In this document: positions 55,270 to 63,584 of the stretch, one piece after another | Numbering within the stretch: the stretch's first letter is position 1 | Layout: every line of letters starts with the position of its first letter | Source of the DNA: an uncultured Pelagibacteraceae bacterium | GTDB lineage: Bacteria; Pseudomonadota; Alphaproteobacteria; Pelagibacterales; Pelagibacteraceae | DNA length: 64,000 bases | Direction: 5' to 3' | Assembly (NCBI GenBank): GCA_902582345.1 | Contig: CACHRU010000002.1 | Coordinates: 124,001-188,000 of the forward strand | The notes under the pieces: generated by a model | What the model saw: only the letters and a program-made list of their open reading frames with translations | What the model was told of the DNA's origin: nothing | Database searches by the model: none | Translations under genes and position numbers: made by a program

Positions 55270-56115
55270 TTAATTAATTTTTCTAACAACTAGCACAAAA
55301 ATTATTGATGTTACAAACATTATTAATGCATAGGCAGCTGTTGGCACCATAAACACAATATCATCAAATAATTGCGTGGCTACAAAAACAGCTAAAGTTC
55401 CATTTTGTAAGCCACACTCAAGTGAAATACATTTCCTTTGTTCTAATCCCGAAACTAAAAATTTTGCTATGAAGTAGCCTATAAAAATCATTGTAATATT
55501 TAAAATGAAAGCTACTAAACCTGCTCTCGTTATAAAACTTACTATCCTGTCCCACTCTTCTACCCAAATAGAGATAAAGACAACTAAAAATAATATTACT
55601 GACAATCTCTGAACTAACAGAGTTTTAGATACAATAAAATTCGTCATTAAACTTCTTACAATCATGCCTAAGATGACAGGAATAGTTACTATATAGAACA
55701 TTTTCAATGCTATTATTAACATTGATATTTCTTTTGTAATTTCAACTCCTAAAAATTCTGCAGAATTATAGACAATTAAAGGCACTGTTATTACAGATAA
55801 TAAACTCACAACTGCTGTTAACGTTACAGAAAGTGCTACATCTCCATTTGCAAATTTAGTCAAGATATTTGATGTAACTCCACCTGGAGCTGCTGCAATT
55901 ACCATTACACCAAGAGCTATTTCGGGTGGCATTGAAATAATATGAATTAAAATAAAAGCGATAATTGGAAGTATTATTACTTGACCCAAAAAACCTATTA
56001 TAAAATCTCTAGGGATTGTAACAACTCTTTTAAAGTCTGCTACGGTTAGGCCAAGACCCAATCCGAACATTATTAAGGCTAAACACAACGGGGCAATTGT
56101 TTTTGCGATTTCCAT
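55270..56115 (-). CDS. BASS family (bile acid:sodium symporter-like) transporter
   Basis: This 281-residue inner-membrane protein has about nine or ten helices and the BASS signatures VMVIAAAPGGVTSNILTKFANGDVALSVTLTAV (from about residue 71, split here across a Na+-site loop) and ECGLQNGTLAVFVA. Family members use sodium to carry organic anions such as keto acids. Its start overlaps the stop of the double winged-helix regulator by 1 nt, so that regulator probably controls it. Confidence 0.9.
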   Translation of the reverse strand: MEIAKTIAPLCLALIMFGLGLGLTVADFKRVVTIPRDFIIGFLGQVIILPIIAFILIHIISMPPEIALGVMVIAAAPGGVTSNILTKFANGDVALSVTLTAVVSLLSVITVPLIVYNSAEFLGVEITKEISMLIIALKMFYIVTIPVILGMIVRSLMTNFIVSKTLLVQRLSVILFLVVFISIWVEEWDRIVSFITRAGLVAFILNITMIFIGYFIAKFLVSGLEQRKCISLECGLQNGTLAVFVATQLFDDIVFMVPTAAYALIMFVTSIIFVLVVRKIN

Positions 56116-57194
56116 TAGTTTTTTAAACTTTCATTTTTAAAAAGTTCAAAAAAAGTAGCGACGAATTTACAAAGATCTATTTGATTCTGTATAAAAAGTT
56201 TCTCTAAATCTTTAATATTTTTTTTGTAATGTTGACCTAAGGTATACAGTTGATTTTGATCCTTGTGGACTATATCTTTTTTTACAATTTGACGTAATTT
56301 TCTTATAACTGTTGCCCTTGGTATGCCGGTTATTTCTGAAATTGAAGATGCGTTCACACCTGTAATCTTTTCTTTAGATAACATTAAAACTTTAACCCAT
56401 TGTTGGTAAGAGTTCTCACCAAAATCATCGAAATTATTTTCGATTGTTATAGGTTTGTGAATAAAATGCTCTTTCAATCTCGTTATATGATTACCAAAAA
56501 CTACAAATGCAACTACAAAGGTTTCTAGGTCATCGTGATAATCTCTTTGCCTTTTTAAATAAGGTATTTGAAATCTAAAGAAAAATCTCCAGACTAAAGT
56601 AAAGTTTTTTCTCATAAAATTCTCCAAATCTGTAGCTTTTTGAGGAGGACCAAACCAATCTTCGGTTGCCAAATATTTAGATGCGTTAGAAAGAAATATG
56701 CTTAGTTGCCTTATTGAATGCCTAGGCCTTTGAGATTGAAATGCTTTCATTGTAATGATGATTTTCTTACCTTTTCTTGAAATAATATTATCTTCACTCA
56801 TTTCGTTAATTTTTCTACGCACTGTTTCTTTTGCAATATTTAAACTTTCAGATATTTCTATTAGGTTTATTTTTTCTATTTCAAAATAGGGTTTAGCGTA
56901 AAAATCGTTTTCAGAATAAACTAAAAAAACATCAGAGTAATGCCTAAATGATTTTTGAACTAGATAAATTAGAATAAAATATTTGTCCATATCATTAAAA
57001 GTTTGATAAGCATTGGTATTCCAATTCATAACAAATTTATACCAACTATCGCTTATTTTCCCGAAATTTTTTGATAAAATTGAATGCACTTCACTTCTAC
57101 TTATAAATTCTTCTGGAAATTCAAGTTTTTTTTTAACTTTAAAGTCAACCTGTGTAAGATTATTTTCTTTTTTATCTACAAATTTATCAGACAT
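56115..57194 (-). CDS. Transcription regulator with two winged-helix domains
   Basis: This 359-residue protein has two helix-turn-helix units: the first at about residues 110-148 (ISESLNIAKETVRRKINEM, then a wing VTMKAF-like segment) and the second at about 278-320 (ISEITGIPRATVIRKLRQIV, then DIVHKDQNQLYTLG). The parts between them are helical and aromatic-rich. The family is not one I can name. It is translationally coupled to the BASS transporter gene, so it may be a ligand-responsive regulator of that transporter. Its start codon lies only 17 bp from that of the divergent YqaA gene. Confidence 0.8.
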   Translation of the reverse strand: MSDKFVDKKENNLTQVDFKVKKKLEFPEEFISRSEVHSILSKNFGKISDSWYKFVMNWNTNAYQTFNDMDKYFILIYLVQKSFRHYSDVFLVYSENDFYAKPYFEIEKINLIEISESLNIAKETVRRKINEMSEDNIISRKGKKIIITMKAFQSQRPRHSIRQLSIFLSNASKYLATEDWFGPPQKATDLENFMRKNFTLVWRFFFRFQIPYLKRQRDYHDDLETFVVAFVVFGNHITRLKEHFIHKPITIENNFDDFGENSYQQWVKVLMLSKEKITGVNASSISEITGIPRATVIRKLRQIVKKDIVHKDQNQLYTLGQHYKKNIKDLEKLFIQNQIDLCKFVATFFELFKNESLKN

Positions 57195-57211
57195 GCGAGT
57201 ATATATTTATA

Positions 57212-57808
57212 ATGATAACAAATTTATATGATAGTTGTGTTAAATTTGCTAGACACAAATTTTCAAAGTATTTATTAGCATTTATTGCTTTTATAGAGAG
57301 CTCAATTTTTCCAATCCCTCCAGATGTCATGGTGGTCCCAATGGTAATAGGAAAAAAAGAGGATTACATAAAAATTTTTTTTATAACAACAATTTTTTCT
57401 GTTTTGGGTGGAGTATTTGGCTATTATCTTGGTTCTCTATTTTTAGAATTTTCAGTTTCTATAATGGAGATGTACGGGTATCAAGATAAAGTAATAGAGC
57501 TTCAAAACAAACTGTCTAACAAATCAGGTTTTATTTTTTGGTTAGGAACACTTTTTTTAGCAGGTTTTACACCACTCCCATATAAAGTTTTTACTATTTC
57601 AAGTGGAATAATTGGATTTAATATTTATCTATTTATCTTAATAAGTTTAATTTCTAGAGGGTTAAGGTTTTTTATAGTCTCTTATGTCTCAATGAAATTT
57701 GGAGAAAAATCCATAATAATCTTACAGAAATATGGTGCAAAGTGGTCTTTTATCATTGGGTTTATAATAGTTTTAGTTTTTATAATGATATACTTTTTAT
57801 TAAAATAA
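57212..57808 (+). CDS. YqaA/DedA-like SNARE-associated membrane protein
   Basis: This 198-residue inner-membrane protein has about five helices and the YqaA marks LAFIAFIESSIFPIPPDVMVVPM near residue 25 and GTLFLAGFTPLPYKVFTISSG near residue 115, the re-entrant loops of the DedA/VTT superfamily. Such proteins are linked to lipid scrambling or membrane potential. Its last base is followed at once by the dsbB start codon. Confidence 0.88.
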   Translation: MITNLYDSCVKFARHKFSKYLLAFIAFIESSIFPIPPDVMVVPMVIGKKEDYIKIFFITTIFSVLGGVFGYYLGSLFLEFSVSIMEMYGYQDKVIELQNKLSNKSGFIFWLGTLFLAGFTPLPYKVFTISSGIIGFNIYLFILISLISRGLRFFIVSYVSMKFGEKSIIILQKYGAKWSFIIGFIIVLVFIMIYFLLK

Positions 57809-58282
57809 ATGAAAAAAGATTTTGCTTTAAAAAGTTTGTTAGTTTTTTCTTTACTAACAATTGGTTTTGCTCTTTTTGTTGAGTTTTATCTTGGTCATCG
57901 ACCATGTAATCTTTGTAAAATTGAAAGAATACCCTATATAGCCGCTATAGTTTTAATATCTTTATATCTAATTTTAAATAGAGGTTCAAAAATGATGATT
58001 TCGATATTAATCATTTTGTTTGTAATCGGGATTGCAATTTCTTTCTATCACTTTGGAATTGAACAAGGTTTTTTTAATGAAAGTTTTGTTTGTAAGCTGG
58101 GTCAAAATAAAGCATTTGATAACCCAGAAGATCTATTAAAAAGTTTAAAAAAAACAAGTATAAGCTGCCAGGAGGTAACTTTTAGAATTTTTGGTTTATC
58201 ACTTGCTACAATAAACATATTTGTATCTGCCTTAATAAGCGCTATACTTATAAGATTATATTTTAAAAATGAAAAAAACTGA
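57809..58282 (+). CDS. dsbB: Disulfide bond formation protein DsbB
   Basis: DsbB reoxidises DsbA using ubiquinone at the inner membrane. The 157 residues have four helices and the two expected cysteine pairs: C33-x2-C36 in RPCNLCKIER, and C95 with C120 in the second periplasmic loop. The ATG follows the yqaA stop with no gap, and the end overlaps coq7 by 14 nt. No dsbA is in view. Confidence 0.92.
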   Translation: MKKDFALKSLLVFSLLTIGFALFVEFYLGHRPCNLCKIERIPYIAAIVLISLYLILNRGSKMMISILIILFVIGIAISFYHFGIEQGFFNESFVCKLGQNKAFDNPEDLLKSLKKTSISCQEVTFRIFGLSLATINIFVSALISAILIRLYFKNEKN

Positions 58283-58802
58283 TCAAAAAGAACTAGAAGA
58301 AATAATAAGAGTTGATCATGCAGGTGAAAGAGGTGCTATTAAAATTTATGAGGGCCAGCTTCTTGCATTGAAAACTTTTATAAACGACGACGAATTAAAA
58401 AAAAAAATTGAAGAAATGAAAGAACACGAAAAAGAGCATTTCGAATATTTTGATAAAGAAATCCAAAAAAGAAACATTAAACCTACAAAATTATTGCCTT
58501 TATGGGACCTTATGGGAATTACTCTTGGATTTGGTACAGCGATGTTAGGTAAAAAAGCGGCAATGCTATGCACTGCATCAGTTGAAGAGGTAATTGATGG
58601 CCATTACAAAGATCAAACATATAAATTACAAGAAGATGAGAAAGAACTTAAGGAAAAAATTAAAAAATTTAGAGAAGATGAACTACATCATAAAGATATA
58701 GCATATGAAAGTGGAGCAACAAAAACTGGCTTTTACAATATACTCGATAAAGTGATAAAAACCTCATCAAGAATAGCAATTACTATTTCGGAAAAGATTT
58801 AA
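58269..58802 (+). CDS. coq7: Demethoxyubiquinone hydroxylase (Coq7)
   Basis: Coq7 hydroxylates demethoxyubiquinone, a late step of ubiquinone synthesis, with a carboxylate-bridged di-iron centre. The 177 residues show RVDHAGERGAIKIYEGQ, EMKEHEKEHFEYF, TASVEEVIDGHY and DELHHKDIAYESGA, giving the Glu/His iron ligands. It overlaps dsbB by 14 nt, and DsbB needs the ubiquinone this enzyme helps make. It overlaps the convergent HNH gene by 4 nt. Confidence 0.95.
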   Translation: MKKTDQKELEEIIRVDHAGERGAIKIYEGQLLALKTFINDDELKKKIEEMKEHEKEHFEYFDKEIQKRNIKPTKLLPLWDLMGITLGFGTAMLGKKAAMLCTASVEEVIDGHYKDQTYKLQEDEKELKEKIKKFREDELHHKDIAYESGATKTGFYNILDKVIKTSSRIAITISEKI

Positions 58803-59368
58803 GGTTCTAATTCTATATCCCAGTATAAATAATCCATCCAACTTTCGTGTAAAAAATTTGGAGGAAAATTTCTTCCATTTTTGTGAAGATCATCTACGGT
58901 TGGTCTGTATGGTTTATTAAATAACTTCATCCCACTCTTTTCATAAAATTTGCCGCCTTTTTTAACATTGCATGTTGAACATGCGGTCACAACATTCTCC
59001 CAATCAGTTAGCCCTCCTTTTGATTTAGGAAGAAGATGATCAAATGTAAGATCTTTTTTATCTCCACAATATTGACATGTAAATTTGTCTCTCAAAAAAA
59101 CATTAAATCTTGTGAAGTTTGGATTTTCAGATGGTTTTATAAAACTTTTAAGAGCTATAACACTTGGTAAGTTCATCTCAAAAGATGGGCTCCTGATTTT
59201 TCTTTTGTAGTTAGAAACAATGCTTACCCTATTTAGAAAAACAGATTTAACGGCATCCTGCCAACACCATAATGATAAAGGGTAATAACTTAACGGTCTG
59301 AAATCAGCATTTAAAACCAGCGCTGGGCACTTCTCAAGCGGGACTTTTTCATTAGAAGAAATAATCAT
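58799..59368 (-). CDS. HNH endonuclease family protein
   Basis: This 189-residue protein has an HNH domain at about residues 90-140: CQYCGDKKDLTFDHLLPKSKGG then NVVTACSTCNVKKGG, giving two zinc CxxC pairs, the catalytic His, and Asn/His of the beta-beta-alpha-metal fold. The N-terminal half (ALVLNADFRPLSYYPLSLW) is typical of a housekeeping alphaproteobacterial HNH protein, not a homing or restriction enzyme. Its target is unknown. Confidence 0.92.
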   Translation of the reverse strand: MIISSNEKVPLEKCPALVLNADFRPLSYYPLSLWCWQDAVKSVFLNRVSIVSNYKRKIRSPSFEMNLPSVIALKSFIKPSENPNFTRFNVFLRDKFTCQYCGDKKDLTFDHLLPKSKGGLTDWENVVTACSTCNVKKGGKFYEKSGMKLFNKPYRPTVDDLHKNGRNFPPNFLHESWMDYLYWDIELEP

Positions 59369-59431
59369 ATTTAAAAGTTAACTGAATATAAAAATTATAT
59401 CAAGGTATAATTTTGTATCAAAGTGAGCAAA

Positions 59432-60085
59432 TTAGTATAAATTTTTTTTGATAAATTTAAGACCAAGACTTGATCCTTCTAATGGAATTCTATGTTCGCA
59501 GTCTTTGAATATTTGTGTCTCAATGTTATAATCATTTTTTTTAAAAAAATCTTTAGCTTCTAGTAAATGACTTACTGGTACTACTGCGTCCTTTTCCCCG
59601 TGCATTAAAATTACTTTTGGTCTAGAAACTAGATTTTTTTCAAGATGTTTTAAGTCAATTATTTTTCCCGAATAACCGATTATAGAATTTATTCTATCTT
59701 TTCTTTTTAATCCTGTTTGAAGAGTTATCATACATCCTTGACTAAAACCTGATAGTATAATTTTTTCAGAAGGCAAATCATGTTTTGATTTAACTTCATC
59801 AATAAATTTATTAAGTTTGATTTCAGCGACAATTGATTTCATTAATATTTGTTCCGATGTCTGATCCATTAAATCAAACCATTGATAGCCAGTTGGGCTA
59901 ATTGAACATTTTTCAGGGGCATCTGGGCAAATGAAAATTGTTTGTGGCAAATAAGTTTTCCAATAGTTAGCAAGTATTGAAATATCTTTACCATCACCAC
60001 CATAGCCGTGACAAAGAATTATAGCATTTTTTGGTTTTTCCCCTGAAATTGGATTTATTATTGTTGTGTTTAGAGAGTAGCTCAT
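59432..60085 (-). CDS. Phospholipase/carboxylesterase family hydrolase
   Basis: This 217-residue alpha/beta hydrolase has the nucleophile Ser115 in LSGFSQGC, Asp165 in HGEKDAVVPV, His197 in DCEHRI, and an oxyanion HGYGGDG near residue 26. The order and length match the cytoplasmic carboxylesterase/acyl-protein thioesterase family. The substrate is unknown. It is divergent from the HIG1-like gene with 16 bp between starts. Confidence 0.91.
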   Translation of the reverse strand: MSYSLNTTIINPISGEKPKNAIILCHGYGGDGKDISILANYWKTYLPQTIFICPDAPEKCSISPTGYQWFDLMDQTSEQILMKSIVAEIKLNKFIDEVKSKHDLPSEKIILSGFSQGCMITLQTGLKRKDRINSIIGYSGKIIDLKHLEKNLVSRPKVILMHGEKDAVVPVSHLLEAKDFFKKNDYNIETQIFKDCEHRIPLEGSSLGLKFIKKNLY

Positions 60086-60101
60086 GATAGTAACCTATAT
60101 A

Positions 60102-60302
60102 ATGTCAGAATTTTTATTTAATTTTATTGGTTTTAGTTTACTCGGTGCTGTTGGCATAGTTTTAGTTTTAGGTATTTATACTTTATTTAAAGGAGGAAGT
60201 ACTAGTAAAAAATACTCCAATAAATTAATGCAGTTGCGGGTTCTTCTTCAATTTATAGCAATAATCGTACTAGTCGTTCTTGCGTATTTTTTTAAAAATT
60301 AA
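60102..60302 (+). CDS. HIG1-domain (twin transmembrane) protein
   Basis: I start this at 60102 (MSEFLFNFIGFSL), giving 66 residues; an ATG at 60084 lies over the divergent esterase start. It has two membrane helices with the basic loop FKGGSTSKKYSNKLMQLRVLLQ between them, the HIG1-type QLRVLLQ core. Mitochondrial HIG1 proteins assist respiratory-chain assembly; alphaproteobacterial members probably associate with cytochrome oxidase. It overlaps the convergent TlpA gene by 4 nt. Confidence 0.85.
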   Translation: MSEFLFNFIGFSLLGAVGIVLVLGIYTLFKGGSTSKKYSNKLMQLRVLLQFIAIIVLVVLAYFFKN

Positions 60303-60826
60303 ATATATTTTTTCAAAAGATCTATAAATTCTTTACTTTGAAAATCTATTTCTCCTACAACTCTACCGAATTCGTCTCCATTTTTGTCAATTAGGATACT
60401 GGTTGGAAGTCCTCTCATTTTAAAAGATTTTACTAATTCTAATTTTGGATCAAAATATGAGTTTAAGCTAACAACCCCAATTTCTCTAAAAAAATCTCTT
60501 ACTCTTAATTTGTTGGGAGGCTCCATATTTATTGCATATATTTTAATTTCAGGAAAACTTACAGCCAATTTTTCAAGCGATGGCATCTCTCTTTTGCATG
60601 GAGCACACCATGTTGCCCAAAAATTTAAAATCATGATATTGCCTTTTTTTGAAGTTAGATCAACATCTTGAAGATTGTAATCTTTGAATTTAAGTTCTTT
60701 AATATTTACTGGTTTATCGTGAATTATCACATTTTTCGATAAACCTTCATTTGCTGGAAGATTGTTTACTAATATTAAAGATAATATTATGTGAATATAG
60801 ATTTTAAAAGATTTACTAATTTTCAT
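60299..60826 (-). CDS. TlpA-like thiol-disulfide oxidoreductase
   Basis: This 175-residue exported thioredoxin-fold protein has a signal peptide or anchor at residues 7-22 (IYIHIILSLILV), then the active site ATWCAPCKREMP (C74, C77) and cis-Pro GLPTSILIDKNG. TlpA/ResA-type proteins reduce disulfides in the periplasm, for example in cytochrome c or oxidase assembly. It is divergent from argH, with a 29-bp gap. Confidence 0.9.
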   Translation of the reverse strand: MKISKSFKIYIHIILSLILVNNLPANEGLSKNVIIHDKPVNIKELKFKDYNLQDVDLTSKKGNIMILNFWATWCAPCKREMPSLEKLAVSFPEIKIYAINMEPPNKLRVRDFFREIGVVSLNSYFDPKLELVKSFKMRGLPTSILIDKNGDEFGRVVGEIDFQSKEFIDLLKKYI

Positions 60827-60855
60827 ATTAATTTAAATTGAAAATAACATAGATT

Positions 60856-62244
60856 ATGACAAATAAAAATAAGACAGTTTGGTCTGGTAGATTCAAAAGC
60901 CCGATTTCTAAATCATTCCAAAGAATTGGTGCTTCTATAAACGTGGATAAAAGACTCTACGAACAGGATATTTTTGCATCAAAAATTCATACTCAGATGC
61001 TTATCAAAAATAAGATAATTCCTGTCAAAGACGGAAAAAAAATTCTTAAGGGTCTAGAAAAAATTAAAAAGCAAATAAAAAAAGGTAAATTTGTTTTTAA
61101 AGAGAAGTTTGAAGATATTCATTTAAATATTGAAAAAAAATTATTTGAGATAATCGGAGTTTCTGCGGGTTACATGCATACTGCAAGATCAAGAAATGAT
61201 CAGGTTGTCACCGACTTTAAGCTTTGGGTGAAGGACTCATCTTTAATTATAATAGATGAGTTAAATGATTTGATGAAAAATATAATAAAAAAAGCAGAAA
61301 AAAATATAGGAACAGTAATGCCAGGTTTCACTCACTTAAAAAATGCTCAACCTATTTCATTTGCACATTACTTATTAGCATACTATGAAATGTTTAAAAG
61401 AGACAAATCAAGATTTTTCAATAATTTAGAATTAATTGATGACTCACCTTTAGGTGTGGCAGCTTTATCTGGAACCTCATATAAAATTGATAGGCATTTT
61501 ACATCAAAAAAACTTGGATTCAAAAAGCCGACTAACAACTCGATCGACACCGTTTCAGATAGAGATTTTGCCATTGATTTTTTGTATGCTTGTGCCGTCT
61601 GCGCCATGCACCTATCTAGACTTGCAGAAGATTTTATAATTTTAAATTCTGATGCTTACAAATTAATTAGTTTTAATGATAAGATGCTTACAGGATCATC
61701 AATCATGCCTCAAAAAAAAAATCCAGATCCAGCTGAACTTATCAGGGGGAGAACAGGAATTAATTATGGTAAATTAAATTCAATTTTAACAATAATGAAA
61801 GGTCTTCCAATTTCTTATTTTAAGGACTTACAAGACGATAAGTCGCTCGTGTTTGATGGATTTGATACTCTTAAAGATACACTTATAATGAGTAATGAAT
61901 TGATTAAAAATGTTTATCCAAATAAAACAAGAATGTTGAATATGGCTAATACTGGTTATACAACTGCAACTGATTTTGCAGATTATTTAGTTAAAGAAAA
62001 AAATTTATCCTTTAGGGCGGCTTACAAAATATCTTCAAAAATAGTCAATTATGCTGAAAAAAATAAAAAAAATTTAGATGAATTGAATTTAAATGAGATA
62101 AAAAAATTTTATAAAGATTTAGATTTAAAAGTTTTAAAAATTTTTAACGTAAAAAATTCAATGAATTCTAAAAATTCTTTTGGAGGCACTTCAGAAAAAA
62201 ACGTAAAAAGTATGATTAAAAGATATAAAAAGGAACTCAGATGA
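60856..62244 (+). CDS. argH: Argininosuccinate lyase
   Basis: ArgH splits argininosuccinate into arginine and fumarate, the last step of arginine synthesis. The 462 residues include the N-terminal VWSGRFKSPIS, HTARSRNDQV near residue 111, and the family signature GSSIMPQKKNPDPAE near residue 280. It is full length. It overlaps the small lipoprotein gene by 4 nt (ATGA), with lysA following. Confidence 0.97.
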   Translation: MTNKNKTVWSGRFKSPISKSFQRIGASINVDKRLYEQDIFASKIHTQMLIKNKIIPVKDGKKILKGLEKIKKQIKKGKFVFKEKFEDIHLNIEKKLFEIIGVSAGYMHTARSRNDQVVTDFKLWVKDSSLIIIDELNDLMKNIIKKAEKNIGTVMPGFTHLKNAQPISFAHYLLAYYEMFKRDKSRFFNNLELIDDSPLGVAALSGTSYKIDRHFTSKKLGFKKPTNNSIDTVSDRDFAIDFLYACAVCAMHLSRLAEDFIILNSDAYKLISFNDKMLTGSSIMPQKKNPDPAELIRGRTGINYGKLNSILTIMKGLPISYFKDLQDDKSLVFDGFDTLKDTLIMSNELIKNVYPNKTRMLNMANTGYTTATDFADYLVKEKNLSFRAAYKISSKIVNYAEKNKKNLDELNLNEIKKFYKDLDLKVLKIFNVKNSMNSKNSFGGTSEKNVKSMIKRYKKELR

Positions 62245-62351
62245 GACTTGCTATAACTTTAATTTTGTTAATCTTCGTTTTAACAGCTTGTGGAAAAAAA
62301 TCTAATCCACAATATCAAGGTTCAACTAATAACCTAATAAGCATTATATAA
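62241..62351 (+). CDS. Tiny lipoprotein, LptM (YifL)-like
   Basis: This 36-residue frame starts with an ATG that overlaps the argH stop by 4 nt. It has a hydrophobic signal (LAITLILLIFVLTAC), a lipobox ending at Cys17, and a CGKK start to the mature part, as in small LptM/YifL-type lipoproteins, which support LPS transport complex (LptD) maturation in E. coli. It has only a 20-residue mature tail and no KGPL motif, so the LptM assignment is moderate. The argH-lipoprotein-lysA order supports it. Confidence 0.7.
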   Translation: MRLAITLILLIFVLTACGKKSNPQYQGSTNNLISII

Positions 62352-62354
62352 ATC

Positions 62355-63584
62355 ATGTCTTATATAAGATATAAAAATAATAAGCTCTTTATAGAGAATG
62401 TCTCTGTTAATCAACTCGCATCAAAATTAAAAACACCTTTTTATCTTTATTCAGAAGGTAATATAGTTGAAAATTACAACTCATTTTCAAATAGTTTTAA
62501 AAAATCTAAACCTTTAGTTTGCTTTTCAGTGAAAGCTAATTCTAATATTCAAATTTTAAAAATTTTAAAAAAGTTGGGTTCAGGAGCTGATGTAGTCTCT
62601 GGTGGTGAATTGCTAAAGGCAATTAAATCTGGGATAAAACCCAATAAAATTGTTTTTTCAGGTGTAGGAAAAACTGAAGAAGAAATAAGATTAGCAATTA
62701 GAAAAAATATTTTATTAATAAACGTTGAGTCAGAAAACGAAGCTTTACTAATAAATAAAATATCTGGTCAATTAAAAAAAAAGACAGCAATAGGTATCAG
62801 ACTAAATCCTGATATTAATGCGCCTACACATAAAAAAATTTCTACTGGAAAAGCTGAAGATAAATTTGGACTTTCAAAAACAAATTTAATTTCTTTTTGT
62901 CTTAATATAAGTAAACTAAAAAATTTGAAACTAAATGCAATTAGTGTTCATATCGGAAGTCAGATTTTAAGTGAAAATCCATTTAAAAAAACTTTAAAAG
63001 TTTTAGAAGAAATAATGATCAAAACAAAAATGCACTTTAAGTTTGTTGATCTTGGAGGTGGCTTTGGTATTGCCTACAAAAAAAATGACCGAAAAATAAA
63101 CTTAAAAAATTATTCGAGTTTAGTTGAAAAGTTTAGAAAAAAGTATAATTGTAATATTATTTTTGAACCAGGTAGAGCTATTCTAGGAAATACAGCTGTT
63201 TTGGTAACTAAAATTCAATATCTTAAAAAAGGATCAAACAAAACGTTTGCTATTTTAAATGCGGGGATGAATGACTTTATGCGAACTGCACTTTATGATG
63301 CAGTCCACAATATAATTCCAGTAATAAAAAATTCAAAAAAAAATAAAGGTCCCCTGGAGTTTGTAGGACCAATTTGCGAAACAACTTGTAAATTTATTAA
63401 ATACAATAAATACCAAAAACTAAGAGAGTCTGATTATGTTGCTATTGCTGATGTGGGGGCTTACGGAGCTTCTCTATCTTCAAATTATAATACTAAACCG
63501 CTAATAGCCGAGGTAATCATTAATAAAACCAAAGCTAGAATAATAAGAAAAAAACAAGATATAAAAAGTTTACTCATCCAATAA
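62355..63584 (+). CDS. lysA: Diaminopimelate decarboxylase
   Basis: LysA decarboxylates meso-diaminopimelate to lysine with PLP. The 409 residues include the PLP Lys60 in VCFSVKANSNIQ, the SVHIGSQI and DLGGGFGI motifs, and the second-domain CETTCKF segment with the active-site Cys. It is a full-length fold-type III decarboxylase. It lies 3 bp after the tiny lipoprotein, and its stop overlaps plsC by 1 nt (TAATG). Confidence 0.96.
   Translation: MSYIRYKNNKLFIENVSVNQLASKLKTPFYLYSEGNIVENYNSFSNSFKKSKPLVCFSVKANSNIQILKILKKLGSGADVVSGGELLKAIKSGIKPNKIVFSGVGKTEEEIRLAIRKNILLINVESENEALLINKISGQLKKKTAIGIRLNPDINAPTHKKISTGKAEDKFGLSKTNLISFCLNISKLKNLKLNAISVHIGSQILSENPFKKTLKVLEEIMIKTKMHFKFVDLGGGFGIAYKKNDRKINLKNYSSLVEKFRKKYNCNIIFEPGRAILGNTAVLVTKIQYLKKGSNKTFAILNAGMNDFMRTALYDAVHNIIPVIKNSKKNKGPLEFVGPICETTCKFIKYNKYQKLRESDYVAIADVGAYGASLSSNYNTKPLIAEVIINKTKARIIRKKQDIKSLLIQ

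Noticed and set aside
60084..60101. Earlier start for the HIG1-like protein
   Set aside because: It would overlap the start codon of the divergent esterase and adds six non-conserved residues; 60102 is preferred.
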